Assembly (NCBI GenBank): GCA_020724505.1
Contig: DYGV01000001.1
Span: forward strand, 30,107 to 65,416
DNA from: Anaerolinea thermophila
GTDB lineage: Bacteria > Chloroflexota > Anaerolineae > Anaerolineales > UBA4823
Direction: 5' to 3'
DNA length: 35,310 nucleotides
Below, piece after piece: positions 24,410-34,956 of the stretch. The notes beneath the pieces were generated by a model, which had not been told where the DNA came from, did no database searches, and saw only the letters and a program-made list of their open reading frames with translations. The position numbers and the translations under genes were made by a program. Every line of letters starts with the position of its first letter. The stretch's first letter is position 1.

Positions 24410-25033
24410 TCACAACGCCTCGCGGTAGAGGGTCTCTTCTCGAATGATTTGATAGACTGCAGGCGGGAGATAGTACCGATATGGCAATCCTAAGGCAATC
24501 CGACGACGAATTTCCGAGGATGAGATCTCTAGCAGCGGCGCCTGCATAAAACGCAACTTAGCACGGATGCCCGGCAACAAGGTTTCAATTTCATCCAGGT
24601 TGGCTTCCCAACCAGGGCGGAGCATCACTCCAATCTCATCGCAAGCCTGCACAAAGCGGCGCGGCTCGTGCCACGTATGCAACTCAAACAACGAATCGCC
24701 GCCCATCAAATAGACCAAAATGGATTCGGGAAACTCCTGACGCAACAAGAGCATCGTATCAACGGCGTAATGCGGAGGTGAGCGCAAGATGTCTACGGTG
24801 CTCAATTCGAAATCTGGATCGTCGGCAAGGATCGCTTCTAACATGCGCCGCCTTTCGATCAATGGACTAATACACCGATCCGTCTTATGCGGCGGATCGG
24901 GAGTTAGCACCCACAGTACACGATCCAGGTCAAATTGCTGGCGCGCTTCTGCTGCCAAGATGAGGTGGCCAATATGAGGCGGATCAAATGTGCCGCCAAA
25001 AATCCCCAGACGAGGAAGCGTGCCCTGGCGCAT
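24410..25033 (-). CDS. nadD: Nicotinate-nucleotide adenylyltransferase
   Basis: This 207-residue enzyme makes nicotinate adenine dinucleotide from nicotinate mononucleotide and ATP, the penultimate step of NAD synthesis. The N-terminus LGIFGGTFDPPHIGHL (about 9-24) is the nucleotidyltransferase GxFDPxHxGH motif. VLTPDPPHK follows at about 42-50, and the C-terminal LEISSSEIRRRI is the S-S-T/S-x-I-R phosphate-binding motif. The gene lies between obg and the helical-repeat gene on one strand; an obg-nadD link is common in bacteria. The ATG at 25033 has no strong Shine-Dalgarno. Confidence 0.96.
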   Translation of the reverse strand: MRQGTLPRLGIFGGTFDPPHIGHLILAAEARQQFDLDRVLWVLTPDPPHKTDRCISPLIERRRMLEAILADDPDFELSTVDILRSPPHYAVDTMLLLRQEFPESILVYLMGGDSLFELHTWHEPRRFVQACDEIGVMLRPGWEANLDEIETLLPGIRAKLRFMQAPLLEISSSEIRRRIALGLPYRYYLPPAVYQIIREETLYREAL

Positions 25034-25107
25034 TCTTTATTGGTCTGACCTCTCACAGGCTTAGATTCCACGCAATGCGATGGATCTCATCCAAGCGAAC
25101 CCGACGA

Positions 25108-26397
25108 CTAATCTTGCCACTCCAACTCATACTCGCCGATAAACACGGTATCTCCGTTTTGTACGCCGGCTTCTCGCAATGCTTTATCCACACCCAGCGC
25201 CTCCAGCACCTTTTGGAAACGGCGCACCGAATCGTAATGCTCCCAATAGGTCATCTCCGCAGCCCGTTCGATTGCCTTGCCCGAGACGCGCCAGCCTTGC
25301 TCATCTTGCTGGATGGTAAAAGCGCGCGGATCGCTCTCCACGCGATACACCGGCATTTCAACAGGTTGAACCGGCGGTGGGGCCTCTGCCAGTAATTGCG
25401 CCGCCCGATACAACAACCCGCGTACCTCCTTACCGGTCGCCGCAGAAATCGCCCAGGGTTCAGCATCCACCCATGCTTTATCACCCAACTGGCGTATGCG
25501 CTGTCTGAGTTCCTTCTGCAACGTCGGCCAGCGGGCTTGCACTTCCGGCAGGTCAATTTTATTAAGCGCCACCACCTGCGGCTTCTTCATTAGCTGGGGA
25601 TCAAATAATGCCAGTTCGTTGTTGATCTGATCAAAATCCAACACCGGATTGTCGGCTAAACCATCCAGCAGGTGGATCAGAACCCGCGTGCGCTGAATGT
25701 GGCGTAAAAAATCATGCCCCAATCCAACGCCCAGATGCGCCGACTCGATCAGACCTGGAATATCAGCCAGCACCAGAGAGGTTTCATCATCCAATCTGGC
25801 GACACCCAGGTTCGGCTCCACGGTCGTAAAAGGATAGGGGGCAATTTTGGGTTGCGCGTTGGTCGTCGCCGCCAGCAAAGTGGATTTTCCGGCATTGGGG
25901 ACGCCCACAATACCGATATCCGCAATGAGTTTCAACTCCAAACGCAACACACGGCTCTCGCCAGGTTCACCGCGTTCGGCGATACGCGGCGTCTGTCGAA
26001 CCGAGGTGGCGAAGTGAGTGTTGCCTCGTCCGCCGCGCCCGCCCCGCGCCACAACCAGCCGCTGACCGGCTTCTACTAAGTCACCCAGTAGTTCATTCGT
26101 TTTGGCGTCATAAACCATTGTGCCTGGAGGTACATAGATGACCAAATCATCCGCAGAACGCCCGGTCATGTTCTGTTTAGCGCCATTCGCCCCATCACGA
26201 GCGCGAAATTGCTTCTTCTGCTGAAACGCCGCCAGGGTGTTCAAAGTGGGCGACACCTCCAGCACAACATCGCCGCCTTTACCGCCATCGCCGCCATCTG
26301 GGCCGCCGCGAGGCACATATTTTTCGCGACGGAAATGCACCATGCCATCTCCGCCTTTGCCAGATTGAACGTGGATTTCTACTCGGTCAATAAACAT
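25108..26397 (-). CDS. obg: GTPase Obg/CgtA
   Basis: This 429-residue GTPase acts in 50S ribosome assembly and stress control. The glycine-rich Obg domain fills residues 1-158 (GGDGMVHFRREKYVPRGGPD). The G domain has GVPNAGKST (165-173, P-loop), DIPG (212-215) and NKID (about 285). A C-terminal OCT domain (about 350-429) ends in GDTVFIGEYELEW. A perfect TATAAT lies six bases before the ATG with no Shine-Dalgarno, so the mRNA is probably leaderless. It is divergent to rex and heads an obg-nadD-hypothetical transcript. Confidence 0.97.
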   Translation of the reverse strand: MFIDRVEIHVQSGKGGDGMVHFRREKYVPRGGPDGGDGGKGGDVVLEVSPTLNTLAAFQQKKQFRARDGANGAKQNMTGRSADDLVIYVPPGTMVYDAKTNELLGDLVEAGQRLVVARGGRGGRGNTHFATSVRQTPRIAERGEPGESRVLRLELKLIADIGIVGVPNAGKSTLLAATTNAQPKIAPYPFTTVEPNLGVARLDDETSLVLADIPGLIESAHLGVGLGHDFLRHIQRTRVLIHLLDGLADNPVLDFDQINNELALFDPQLMKKPQVVALNKIDLPEVQARWPTLQKELRQRIRQLGDKAWVDAEPWAISAATGKEVRGLLYRAAQLLAEAPPPVQPVEMPVYRVESDPRAFTIQQDEQGWRVSGKAIERAAEMTYWEHYDSVRRFQKVLEALGVDKALREAGVQNGDTVFIGEYELEWQD

Positions 26398-26403
26398 GGA
26401 TTA

Positions 26404-26409
26404 ATTATA
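26404..26409 (-). promoter_or_regulatory. -10 box of obg, six bases before its ATG
   Basis: On the minus strand TATAAT is followed by TAATCC and the obg ATG at 26397. Transcription should start at the start codon. The -35 region is weak (about three of six matches). Confidence 0.6.
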
Positions 26410-26460
26410 ACCTGAGACGATCTGAACTTCTATCACGCAAAAAGAGGGTTTTGTATCTTT

Positions 26461-26480
26461 ATTGTGTGGAATTGCACAAT
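26461..26480. promoter_or_regulatory. Rex operator (autoregulatory)
   Basis: ATTGTGTGGAATTGCACAAT contains the palindrome TTGTG-N8-CACAA, matching the known Rex operator TTGTGA-N6-TCACAA except at the two inner positions. It overlaps the -35 box of rex (26472-26477), so bound Rex would block its own promoter until NADH rises. Confidence 0.85.
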
Positions 26481-26500
26481 TATAAGAATTGTGGTAAATT
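26472..26500 (+). promoter_or_regulatory. Promoter of rex
   Basis: TTGCAC (26472-26477), a 17 bp spacer and TAAATT (26495-26500), preceded by TG at 26492-26493 (extended -10), predict a start near 26507. Confidence 0.6.
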
Positions 26501-26537
26501 CAGAGGCAACGATTCACCGAAGATGGAGGAGGAGTAA

Positions 26538-27158
26538 ATGATGAGCAAGCAGATCCCGGATATCGTCGTCGGACGATTACCCCAATACTTGCGTTCGCTT
26601 CAGCGCATGGCGCGCGAGGGCCGCACAGTAACATCCTCCCAAGAGCTTGGCGAACGCCTGGGAATTTCTGCCGCCCAAATCCGCAAGGACCTGTCCCAAT
26701 TTGGCGAATTTGGCAAACAAGGCACGGGCTACAACATCTCCTATCTGATCGAACAACTCCAGAAGATCCTACACGTGGATCACGAATGGGATGTGGCGGT
26801 GATTGGCGCGGGAGATATTGGCAGCGCAGTAGCCAGATATAAGGGGTTTATCAACCGGGGGTTCAAAGTTCGGATGATTTTTGACAACGATCCCAATAAA
26901 ATTGGGCAGACCATTGGCGATTTCGTCGTACAAGATTACGCCAAACTGAAAGAGAAAATTTCCGAAGCCGGGATTAAGATCGCCATGATTGCCGTGCCGG
27001 CGAACCTGGCGCAGGAAGTCGCCAATCAGTTGGTCGAAGCCGGCGTCAAAGCCATCCTGAATTACGCCCCCATCAGCATCAACGTTCCCGCTGGAGTGCG
27101 CGTTCAGTATATTGACCCCTCCATCCACTTGCAACGCATGACCTACTATCTGGAATGA
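26538..27158 (+). CDS. rex: Redox-sensing transcriptional repressor Rex
   Basis: This 206-residue repressor binds DNA when NADH is low and lets go when NADH binds. The N-terminal winged helix (about 1-80) includes [21 protein letters not shown] and the recognition region [21 protein letters not shown]. The Rossmann domain has [14 protein letters not shown] at about 88-101 (G-x-G-x-x-G), and a domain-swapped C-terminal helix closes the protein. Length is as usual for the family. A very strong Shine-Dalgarno (GGAGGAGGAG) precedes two tandem ATGs; the second (26541) has the better spacing. A Rex operator lies in its promoter, so it is autoregulated. A bidirectional terminator follows at 27197. 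Confidence 0.97.
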   Translation: MMSKQIPDIVVGRLPQYLRSLQRMAREGRTVTSSQELGERLGISAAQIRKDLSQFGEFGKQGTGYNISYLIEQLQKILHVDHEWDVAVIGAGDIGSAVARYKGFINRGFKVRMIFDNDPNKIGQTIGDFVVQDYAKLKEKISEAGIKIAMIAVPANLAQEVANQLVEAGVKAILNYAPISINVPAGVRVQYIDPSIHLQRMTYYLE

Positions 27159-27196
27159 GCTGAAGACTGACGGAAAAATTCATGCAAGAAAAACAT

Positions 27197-27225
27197 ACGG
27201 CAGCCGCATTGCGACCGCCGTTTTC
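27197..27225. terminator. Bidirectional terminator between rex and mreB
   Basis: ACGGCAGCCGC and GCGACCGCCGT pair over 11 bp (two G-U) around ATT. The plus strand continues TTTTCGTTT and the minus strand ATGTTTTTC, so it can end both rex and the atp-mreB transcript. Confidence 0.8.
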
Positions 27226-27249
27226 GTTTAAGTAGCCTGATCAGCGATA

Positions 27250-28257
27250 TTACACGGTAGGCAGATTGCGTCGAATCAGTGGGTACATCGCCAACGCCCG
27301 CGCCGCGCCCTCAGCGGTACAAAGCGTGGGATTATCCACCCGATACGCCGGGACACCCAGTTCTTTGGTCATGAGCTTATCAATGCCGCGCAAGAGCGCC
27401 CCACCGCCGGTCAAAGCCACACCGCGATCAATTATGTCTGAAACCAGCTCCGGCGGCGTCTTCTCCAGCACGCGCCGCGCGGTTTCAACGATTTCATTCA
27501 AAGGTTCGCGCAACGCCTCTACAACTTCTCCGGTGGTCAACGACACCGGGCGCGGTAGTCCGCTGACTTGATCCTGCCCCTGAATCTCGATGGTTTGCTC
27601 CTCTTCCTGCGGCACAGCAGCGCCGATGCGAATTTTGACTTGCTCGGCGGTCAATTGTCCGATGATCAAACCATACTTTTTTCGCACATATGAAATTATT
27701 GCTTCATCCAACGCGCCGCCGCCCTTGCGCAGAGTCTCCGCTGCTACAATTCCGTACATTGCCATCACCGCCGCCTGTGTCGCGCCCCCGCCCAGGCAAA
27801 TGAGCATATTTCCGGACGGCGTACCGATGGGCAAATCCACACCCAGGGCGGCAGCCAACGGCTGCTGCACCAGATAAGCTTCGCGGCTGCCAGCCTGTAG
27901 CGCCGCCTCATGCACCGCCCGACTTTCCACGCTGGTGACGCCATAGGGTACTGTGATCATCACATGCGGCCCAAAGAAACGTAAGGGGCCAGCAAGTTTC
28001 CGCAGAAGAAAATTGAGCGTCGCTTCGGTGACTTCATAATCCGCAATGACGCCATTAATCAACGGGCGCGTCACTTCCAGCGATTCCGGCACCTTACCCA
28101 ACATATCCTGCGCTTCTTGCCCCCATGCCACCATTTTCTGTTCTTCAACAACAATAGCCGCCACCGTCGGCTCTTGCAGCACGATTTGATTCCCTTCGGC
28201 CACCCTAATATAAGTGGTGCCCAGGTCTATACCCAGCTCGCGGGAAAACAAAGCCAT
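27250..28257 (-). CDS. mreB: Rod-shape determining protein MreB
   Basis: This 335-residue actin homologue polymerises under the membrane and guides wall synthesis in elongated cells. The first phosphate loop is GIDLGTTYIRV (about 9-19). LICLGGGATQAAVM is the second phosphate region and ALTGGGALLRGID the adenosine motif near 285-297. The sequence is close to MreB/Mbl and unlike DnaK or FtsA. The ATG lies 3 bp behind the atpC stop, with GGAGAA inside the atpC end as Shine-Dalgarno, so it is cotranscribed with ATP synthase. The usual partners mreC and mreD are not adjacent. Confidence 0.93.
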   Translation of the reverse strand: MALFSRELGIDLGTTYIRVAEGNQIVLQEPTVAAIVVEEQKMVAWGQEAQDMLGKVPESLEVTRPLINGVIADYEVTEATLNFLLRKLAGPLRFFGPHVMITVPYGVTSVESRAVHEAALQAGSREAYLVQQPLAAALGVDLPIGTPSGNMLICLGGGATQAAVMAMYGIVAAETLRKGGGALDEAIISYVRKKYGLIIGQLTAEQVKIRIGAAVPQEEEQTIEIQGQDQVSGLPRPVSLTTGEVVEALREPLNEIVETARRVLEKTPPELVSDIIDRGVALTGGGALLRGIDKLMTKELGVPAYRVDNPTLCTAEGAARALAMYPLIRRNLPTV

Positions 28258-28260
28258 AGG

Positions 28261-28713
28261 TTATTTGTTTTCTCCGTGCTCAAACTCAGGCAAGCGACGT
28301 GCCGCGCGGCCATAGCGCCGGGCGGCTTCCAGGCGCAGGTTGCTGCGCTTGAGCGCCGCCTCCATTGCCAGATAGGTATCCGTATCCGGCGGCGGCCCAG
28401 CTTTCAAGAATTCTTCCGCGCGCTTGCGGGCCGCTTCTGCACGGGCAATGTCAATCTCTTTCACATTCTCCGCGGCGTCGGCTAGCACGGTGATCAAATC
28501 TGGCTGCACCTCAATCACGCCGCCGGCAATGGTAAAGTGCTCCTCCACTCCCTGGCTGCGTACCGTGAGGATGCCGTACTTCAATGTTGAAAGCAGCGGC
28601 GCATGACGCGGCAGGATGCCCATAATCCCCGATTCGCCAGGCGCAATCACAATATCCGCTTCGCCTTCATAGACCAGGCGATCTTGGGAGACAATCTCGC
28701 ATCGAATAGGCAT
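28261..28713 (-). CDS. atpC: ATP synthase F1 epsilon subunit
   Basis: This 150-residue central-stalk subunit couples rotation and can inhibit ATP hydrolysis. The N-terminal beta-sandwich begins with the typical pattern CEIVSQDRLVYEGEADIVIA and PGESGIMGILPRHAPLLSTL. The C-terminal helical hairpin (IDIARAEAARKRAEEFLKAG) is present. Its length is somewhat above the common 130-140. AGGATAA precedes the ATG. The gene lies 45 bp after atpD and 3 bp before mreB. Confidence 0.95.
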   Translation of the reverse strand: MPIRCEIVSQDRLVYEGEADIVIAPGESGIMGILPRHAPLLSTLKYGILTVRSQGVEEHFTIAGGVIEVQPDLITVLADAAENVKEIDIARAEAARKRAEEFLKAGPPPDTDTYLAMEAALKRSNLRLEAARRYGRAARRLPEFEHGENK

Positions 28714-28758
28714 ACGTTATCCTCAAATCTCAAACGCTCAACGCATCCTGCGCTGAGT

Positions 28759-31063
<2,305 letters not shown>

Positions 31064-31075
31064 TGCCTTACCCTA

Positions 31076-32737
31076 TCATTGCCAGGTGCGGGTGAATTCA
31101 TCCAGGGCGCTGCGTAGAGCAGCCATGGTTTCATCGGTGATGCGCTTCTTTTCAGCGATATCGCGCCCAATTTCAGGATGGCTGGTCTCCATGTAACGCA
31201 ACAAGGCAGTCTCCCAGGCGCGCATTCGATCCAATGGCACTTTGTCGGCATAGCCTTGCGTGCCGGCGAAGATGACCATCACCTGATTCTCTAGCGACAT
31301 GGGTTCATACTGCGGCTGTTTCAGGATTTCTTGTAAGTGCTGACCGCGGTTCAACTGCGCCTGGGTCACTTTATCCAGGTCGGAGCCAAATTGGGCAAAA
31401 GCAGCCAGCTCGCGGAAGGCAGCCATATCCAGGCGTAAGCGCCCCGCAACCTGGCGCATCGCCCGAGTCTGCGCATCGCCGCCGACGCGCGACACCGACA
31501 AACCCACGTTCACCGCCGGACGTATGCCAGCGTAGAACAGGTTATTCTCCAGATAAATCTGACCGTCGGTGATAGAAATCACATTGGTTGGAACGTAAGC
31601 CGATACATCGCCCAGCAATGTTTCGATGATCGGTAAAGCGGTCAAAGAACCGCCGGAGCCTTTGACCTTGACGGATTTATAATCATCCGCATTTTCCATT
31701 GCCTTGCGCGCTTTTTCAGCCAAGTGCAACGCCAAAGGACCATCATAGACTTTGCCATCCACTGCGGCAGAGGCTTCTACCACACTATCCTTGACTTCTT
31801 TCGAAACAATAACATACTTGTCGGCCAGGCGCGCCGCCCGCTCTAATAAGCGTGAGTGCAGGTAAAAAATATCTCCCGGATAGGCTTCGCGACCTGGTGG
31901 GCGGCGCAGCAGTAAGGAAACCTGTCGGTACGCCCAGGCGTGCTTGGAAAGATCATCATACACCACCAATGCGTCGCGGCCGGTTTCCATGAATTCCTCG
32001 CCGATGGCGCAGCCGGAATAGGGGGCGATGTATTGCAGCGCCGCCGGGTCGTCCGCCGAGGCGACGACTACCGTGGTGTAGTCCATTGCGCCATAGCGTT
32101 CCAATATGGCGACGGTGCGCGCCACCGCAGCCTTTTTCTGTCCGATGGCGACGTAGATACAGTACAGGTCTTTGCCTTTTTGGTTAATGATAGTATCTAT
32201 AGCCAAAGCAGTTTTACCTGTTTGTCGGTCGCCGATGATCAATTCACGCTGTCCACGCCCGATGGGCGTCATCGAATCGATGGCTTTCAAGCCGGTCTGC
32301 ACAGGCGTATCCACATCTTTGCGCGCCACCACGCCGGGCGCGATGCGTTCAATGGGGCGATAATGATCGAATTTCAATGGCCCTTTGCCATCCACCGGCT
32401 CACCCAGAGCGTTCACCACACGCCCCACCAACCCATCGCCTACCGGCACTGAGGCGATCCGTCCGGTTGAGCGCACCTCCATGCCTTCTTCAATCCCCGC
32501 GAAATCGCCCATGATGATCACGCCCACATTATCTTTTTCCAGGTTAAATGCGATGCCTCGCACACCGTTGGCGAATTGCACCAATTCTTGGGCGCGCACA
32601 TCTGCCAGGCCGCGCACGCGGGCGATTCCGTCGCCAGCTTCGATGACCGACCCAACATCCCGGACTTCTAATTCTGGTTGAAACGACTCAATTTGGCTCT
32701 TAAGATCGGCGGTTATTTGACTGATCAGATCGGACAT
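31076..32737 (-). CDS. atpA: ATP synthase F1 alpha subunit, with a 40-residue insertion
   Basis: This 553-residue regulatory nucleotide-binding subunit has the P-loop GDRQTGKT at 169-176 and the alpha signature [17 protein letters not shown]. The start is the ATG at 32737 (MSDLISQ) with GGAGG four bases upstream; an upstream frame start at 32809 lies within the promoter/leader. Compared with the common length of about 513, some 40 extra residues lie between [12 protein letters not shown] (K307) and [14 protein letters not shown] (about 358). It is the first gene of the F1 operon. No delta or F0 gene precedes it; proC does. Promoter, Rex-like site and a terminator-like leader hairpin lie upstream. 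Confidence 0.97.
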   Translation of the reverse strand: MSDLISQITADLKSQIESFQPELEVRDVGSVIEAGDGIARVRGLADVRAQELVQFANGVRGIAFNLEKDNVGVIIMGDFAGIEEGMEVRSTGRIASVPVGDGLVGRVVNALGEPVDGKGPLKFDHYRPIERIAPGVVARKDVDTPVQTGLKAIDSMTPIGRGQRELIIGDRQTGKTALAIDTIINQKGKDLYCIYVAIGQKKAAVARTVAILERYGAMDYTTVVVASADDPAALQYIAPYSGCAIGEEFMETGRDALVVYDDLSKHAWAYRQVSLLLRRPPGREAYPGDIFYLHSRLLERAARLADKYVIVSKEVKDSVVEASAAVDGKVYDGPLALHLAEKARKAMENADDYKSVKVKGSGGSLTALPIIETLLGDVSAYVPTNVISITDGQIYLENNLFYAGIRPAVNVGLSVSRVGGDAQTRAMRQVAGRLRLDMAAFRELAAFAQFGSDLDKVTQAQLNRGQHLQEILKQPQYEPMSLENQVMVIFAGTQGYADKVPLDRMRAWETALLRYMETSHPEIGRDIAEKKRITDETMAALRSALDEFTRTWQ

Positions 32738-32763
32738 TTTGCCTCCGAGAGGATGTGTGCTTT

Positions 32764-32793
32764 CAAAAACATTCCGCCGCTGCCTTGCGGCGG
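32764..32793 (-). terminator. Terminator-like hairpin in the atp leader
   Basis: On the minus strand CCGCCGC and GCGGCGG form a 7 bp stem around AAGGCA, followed by AATGTTTTTG. It lies between the predicted transcription start (about 32803) and atpA, so it may attenuate the operon. Confidence 0.45.
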
Positions 32794-32809
32794 GAGGAAT
32801 TTCGGTCAA

Positions 32810-32838
32810 ATGATACCTGAAAGAAGTTATCTTGTCTA
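32810..32838 (-). promoter_or_regulatory. Promoter of the atpAGDC-mreB operon
   Basis: On the minus strand TAGACA (32833-32838), a 17 bp spacer and TATCAT (32810-32815) form a sigma-70 promoter with a start near 32803, giving a leader of about 66 bases. Confidence 0.6.
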
Positions 32839-32849
32839 GTTATTCACAA
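32832..32849. promoter_or_regulatory. Candidate Rex operator at the atp promoter
   Basis: TTGTCTAGTTATTCACAA matches the Rex consensus TTGTGA-N6-TCACAA at 10 of 12 informative positions, with one perfect half-site. It covers the -35 box of the atp promoter, the same geometry as the stronger site before rex. Confidence 0.45.
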
Positions 32850-32850
32850 T

Positions 32851-32890
32851 GTTCACAGAGAATACGCCGCACTATGCGGCTCGTGTGAAC
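32851..32890. other. Nested inverted repeat at the end of proC
   Basis: GTTCACA/TGTGAAC (7 bp) encloses GCCGCA/TGCGGC (6 bp). It overlaps the proC stop codon and lacks a U-tract on the minus strand. It may be a weak terminator or 3' stabiliser for the yebC-ruvC-ruvA-proC transcript. Confidence 0.4.
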
Positions 32891-33747
32891 TAACCGCCCG
32901 CGTTATTCTCTGGCGGGCGGCTCTTCCCTCCCTTACCTAACTCTTGTGAACGCACATAGGCTGCCCAAATGGCGCGCGAGATGGCAGTGCGGAACCCCGC
33001 TTTTTCAAGGTAGTACAGCGCCTCAGCAGAGGTGCCGCCCGGAGAAGTTACTTCATTGCGCAAGCGCGCCAGGTGCACCGGGTCTTCGCGACGGGTATAA
33101 TAATCCACCGAGCCACGCACCGTTTGCGCCACCAACTGTTCGGCGATGCGGCGCGGAAAGCCCAGGTGAACTCCAGCATCCACCATTGCCTCCATAAAGA
33201 GGAAAACATAAGCCGGACCTGTGCCAGAAAGGGCAGTCGCCATATCCAGGTAGCTTTCTTCTTCGACGCATATTTCTTCTCCTAAGGCGCCCAAAATGCG
33301 TCGCGTCATTTCGAGTTGCTCATCGGAAACGCCGGTTGAGGCCGTCCACACTGTGATCCCCTCTCCAATTTGGGCTGGGGTGTTCGGCATCGAACGTACA
33401 ACAATGTCATGATCCAGTCCGCGTGATATTTTATCTATGGAAGCGCCGGCCACAATCGAAAGCACCAGGGCTCCGGAGGGCACTGCGCCTTTCAAGCCAT
33501 GCAACACCCGATCCAACCGTTGCGGCTTTACCGATAAGACAATGACATCAGACTGGCGAGCAGCTTGAGCGTTATCGGTGAAGGTCAGGATGCCATAGCG
33601 TTCATGAAGCTGTTGCAATCGCTGCGGATTCGGGCCAGCAGCCAGCAGCGAGGCTGGTTCGGCCACATTTTGCCGAATCAGTCCATGAATCATGGCTTCT
33701 GCCATTGCACCGGGGCCAATAAATGCGATCTTTTTATGGGTAAACAA
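32890..33747 (-). CDS. proC: Pyrroline-5-carboxylate reductase
   Basis: This 285-residue enzyme reduces pyrroline-5-carboxylate to proline with NAD(P)H. The Rossmann motif is IAFIGPGAMAEAMI near the start. The C-terminal domain has SGTGPAYVFLFMEAMVDAGV and EVTSPGGTSAEAL, the conserved dimer and active-site motifs. The start is the TTG at 33747, because AGGAGGAGA lies three bases upstream and the Rossmann strand begins right after. A longer frame from 33783 would put this Shine-Dalgarno inside the gene. It follows ruvA by 65 bp and is the last gene before the atp promoter. Confidence 0.93.
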   Translation of the reverse strand: MFTHKKIAFIGPGAMAEAMIHGLIRQNVAEPASLLAAGPNPQRLQQLHERYGILTFTDNAQAARQSDVIVLSVKPQRLDRVLHGLKGAVPSGALVLSIVAGASIDKISRGLDHDIVVRSMPNTPAQIGEGITVWTASTGVSDEQLEMTRRILGALGEEICVEEESYLDMATALSGTGPAYVFLFMEAMVDAGVHLGFPRRIAEQLVAQTVRGSVDYYTRREDPVHLARLRNEVTSPGGTSAEALYYLEKAGFRTAISRAIWAAYVRSQELGKGGKSRPPENNAGG

Positions 33748-33812
33748 GTCTCTCCTCCTCCAAATTGTGCTGGCGAATATCAACCTGCGTCTCGAATTCC
33801 TTCGGGTCTTCG

Positions 33813-34388
33813 CTAACTGAAATATTGCAATGCCGCTCGCAAGCGGGCTTCAATGTCTGGCGGCGTATCGCGTGGGATGGACTGCAACGCAGCCTGCGCC
33901 TCTACCACGCTATATCCCAGCGCCGTCAAGGCCGCAATCACTTCGGCGTCCTCATCGCCGAGCGCCGCAGAGGGTTCTAATCCGCTGATTGCGGGGATGC
34001 GATCTTGCAATTGAAGGAGGATCTTCTGCGCCGTCTTTTTACCCACGCCAGGTACACGGGTGAATACTTCTGGCTGTTCATGAAAGATTGCCCGCCGGAT
34101 GGCGTCAGGGGATAGCGTAGAAAGCACTGCCAGAGCGGAGCGGGGACCGATGCCATCCACTTGCAAGAATAAGACAAATAGCTCGCGCTCATCGCGCGTT
34201 TCAAAACCATACAAAGTTAGAGCATCTTGCCGTACCGCAAGATAAGTGTGCAAGAAAATATCGTCGCCTGGGTGCAGGCGATCTCGCAGCGGTGCTGGGA
34301 CGAACACCTGCAAACCGATTCCGCCCAGCCCAATAACCACGCTGTCGGGATAGATTTCTAGTACACGACCGTTGACAATCGAGAGCAT
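33813..34388 (-). CDS. ruvA: Holliday junction DNA helicase subunit RuvA
   Basis: This 191-residue protein binds Holliday junctions as a tetramer and loads RuvB. The N-terminal OB fold starts MLSIVNGRVLEIYPDSVVIG. Two helix-hairpin-helix motifs follow (LQVDGIGPRSALAVLS and FTRVPGVGKKTAQKILLQL), and the C-terminal domain III (EVIAALTALGYSVVEAQAAL) is complete. It lies 57 bp downstream of ruvC; ruvB is not in the window. No feature is unusual. Confidence 0.96.
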   Translation of the reverse strand: MLSIVNGRVLEIYPDSVVIGLGGIGLQVFVPAPLRDRLHPGDDIFLHTYLAVRQDALTLYGFETRDERELFVLFLQVDGIGPRSALAVLSTLSPDAIRRAIFHEQPEVFTRVPGVGKKTAQKILLQLQDRIPAISGLEPSAALGDEDAEVIAALTALGYSVVEAQAALQSIPRDTPPDIEARLRAALQYFS

Positions 34389-34445
34389 TGGAGATTACAA
34401 GAATATGACCAAAATCTACATCTCAAACAGCAAGTATTGCGATCC

Positions 34446-34952
34446 TCACGCACTTGGATCGGAATGATACAACGCCCGCGCCTTGAGGCTATGCAAGTGA
34501 CAAATCGCCACAGCCAACGCATCTGCGGCGTCATCCGGCTTGGGGATTTCATCCATATAAAGAAGCGCCCGCACCATTTGTTGCACCTGATTTTTATCGG
34601 CGCCGCCGTAACCAACAATTGCCTGTTTAACTTCCATGGGCGTATATTCGGCTACTTCTAAACCCGCTTGCGCCAGAGCCAACAGGACCACTCCGCGCGC
34701 CTGACCTACGCTGATCGCATTGGTCACATTTTTAGCAAAAAACAACTTCTCCACCGCGCTGCTTGCAGGCTGATGGAGAAGCAGTAATTGGCGTAGTTTT
34801 TGATGTAATTCCAGCAATCGCTGGGGCATTGTAAGGTCGGCAGGGGTTGAAATAACGCCGTATTCCACAAGCGATAAGCTGCCATCCTGGTTTTCTCGCA
34901 CCAAGCCAAAGCCCGTGGTCGCCGTTCCAGGATCAACGCCAAGCACCAGCAT
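34446..34952 (-). CDS. ruvC: Holliday junction resolvase RuvC
   Basis: This endonuclease of 168 residues cuts Holliday junctions symmetrically. The N-terminus LVLGVDPGTATTGFGLV carries the first catalytic Asp. AVEKLFFAKN holds the catalytic Glu, and DDAADALAVAICH near the end the last two acids. YGGADKNQVQQMV is also typical. The ATG at 34952 is chosen over a TTG at 34970, because it lies four bases after the yebC stop and matches the family start. Confidence 0.96.
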   Translation of the reverse strand: MLVLGVDPGTATTGFGLVRENQDGSLSLVEYGVISTPADLTMPQRLLELHQKLRQLLLLHQPASSAVEKLFFAKNVTNAISVGQARGVVLLALAQAGLEVAEYTPMEVKQAIVGYGGADKNQVQQMVRALLYMDEIPKPDDAADALAVAICHLHSLKARALYHSDPSA

Positions 34953-34956
34953 TCCG

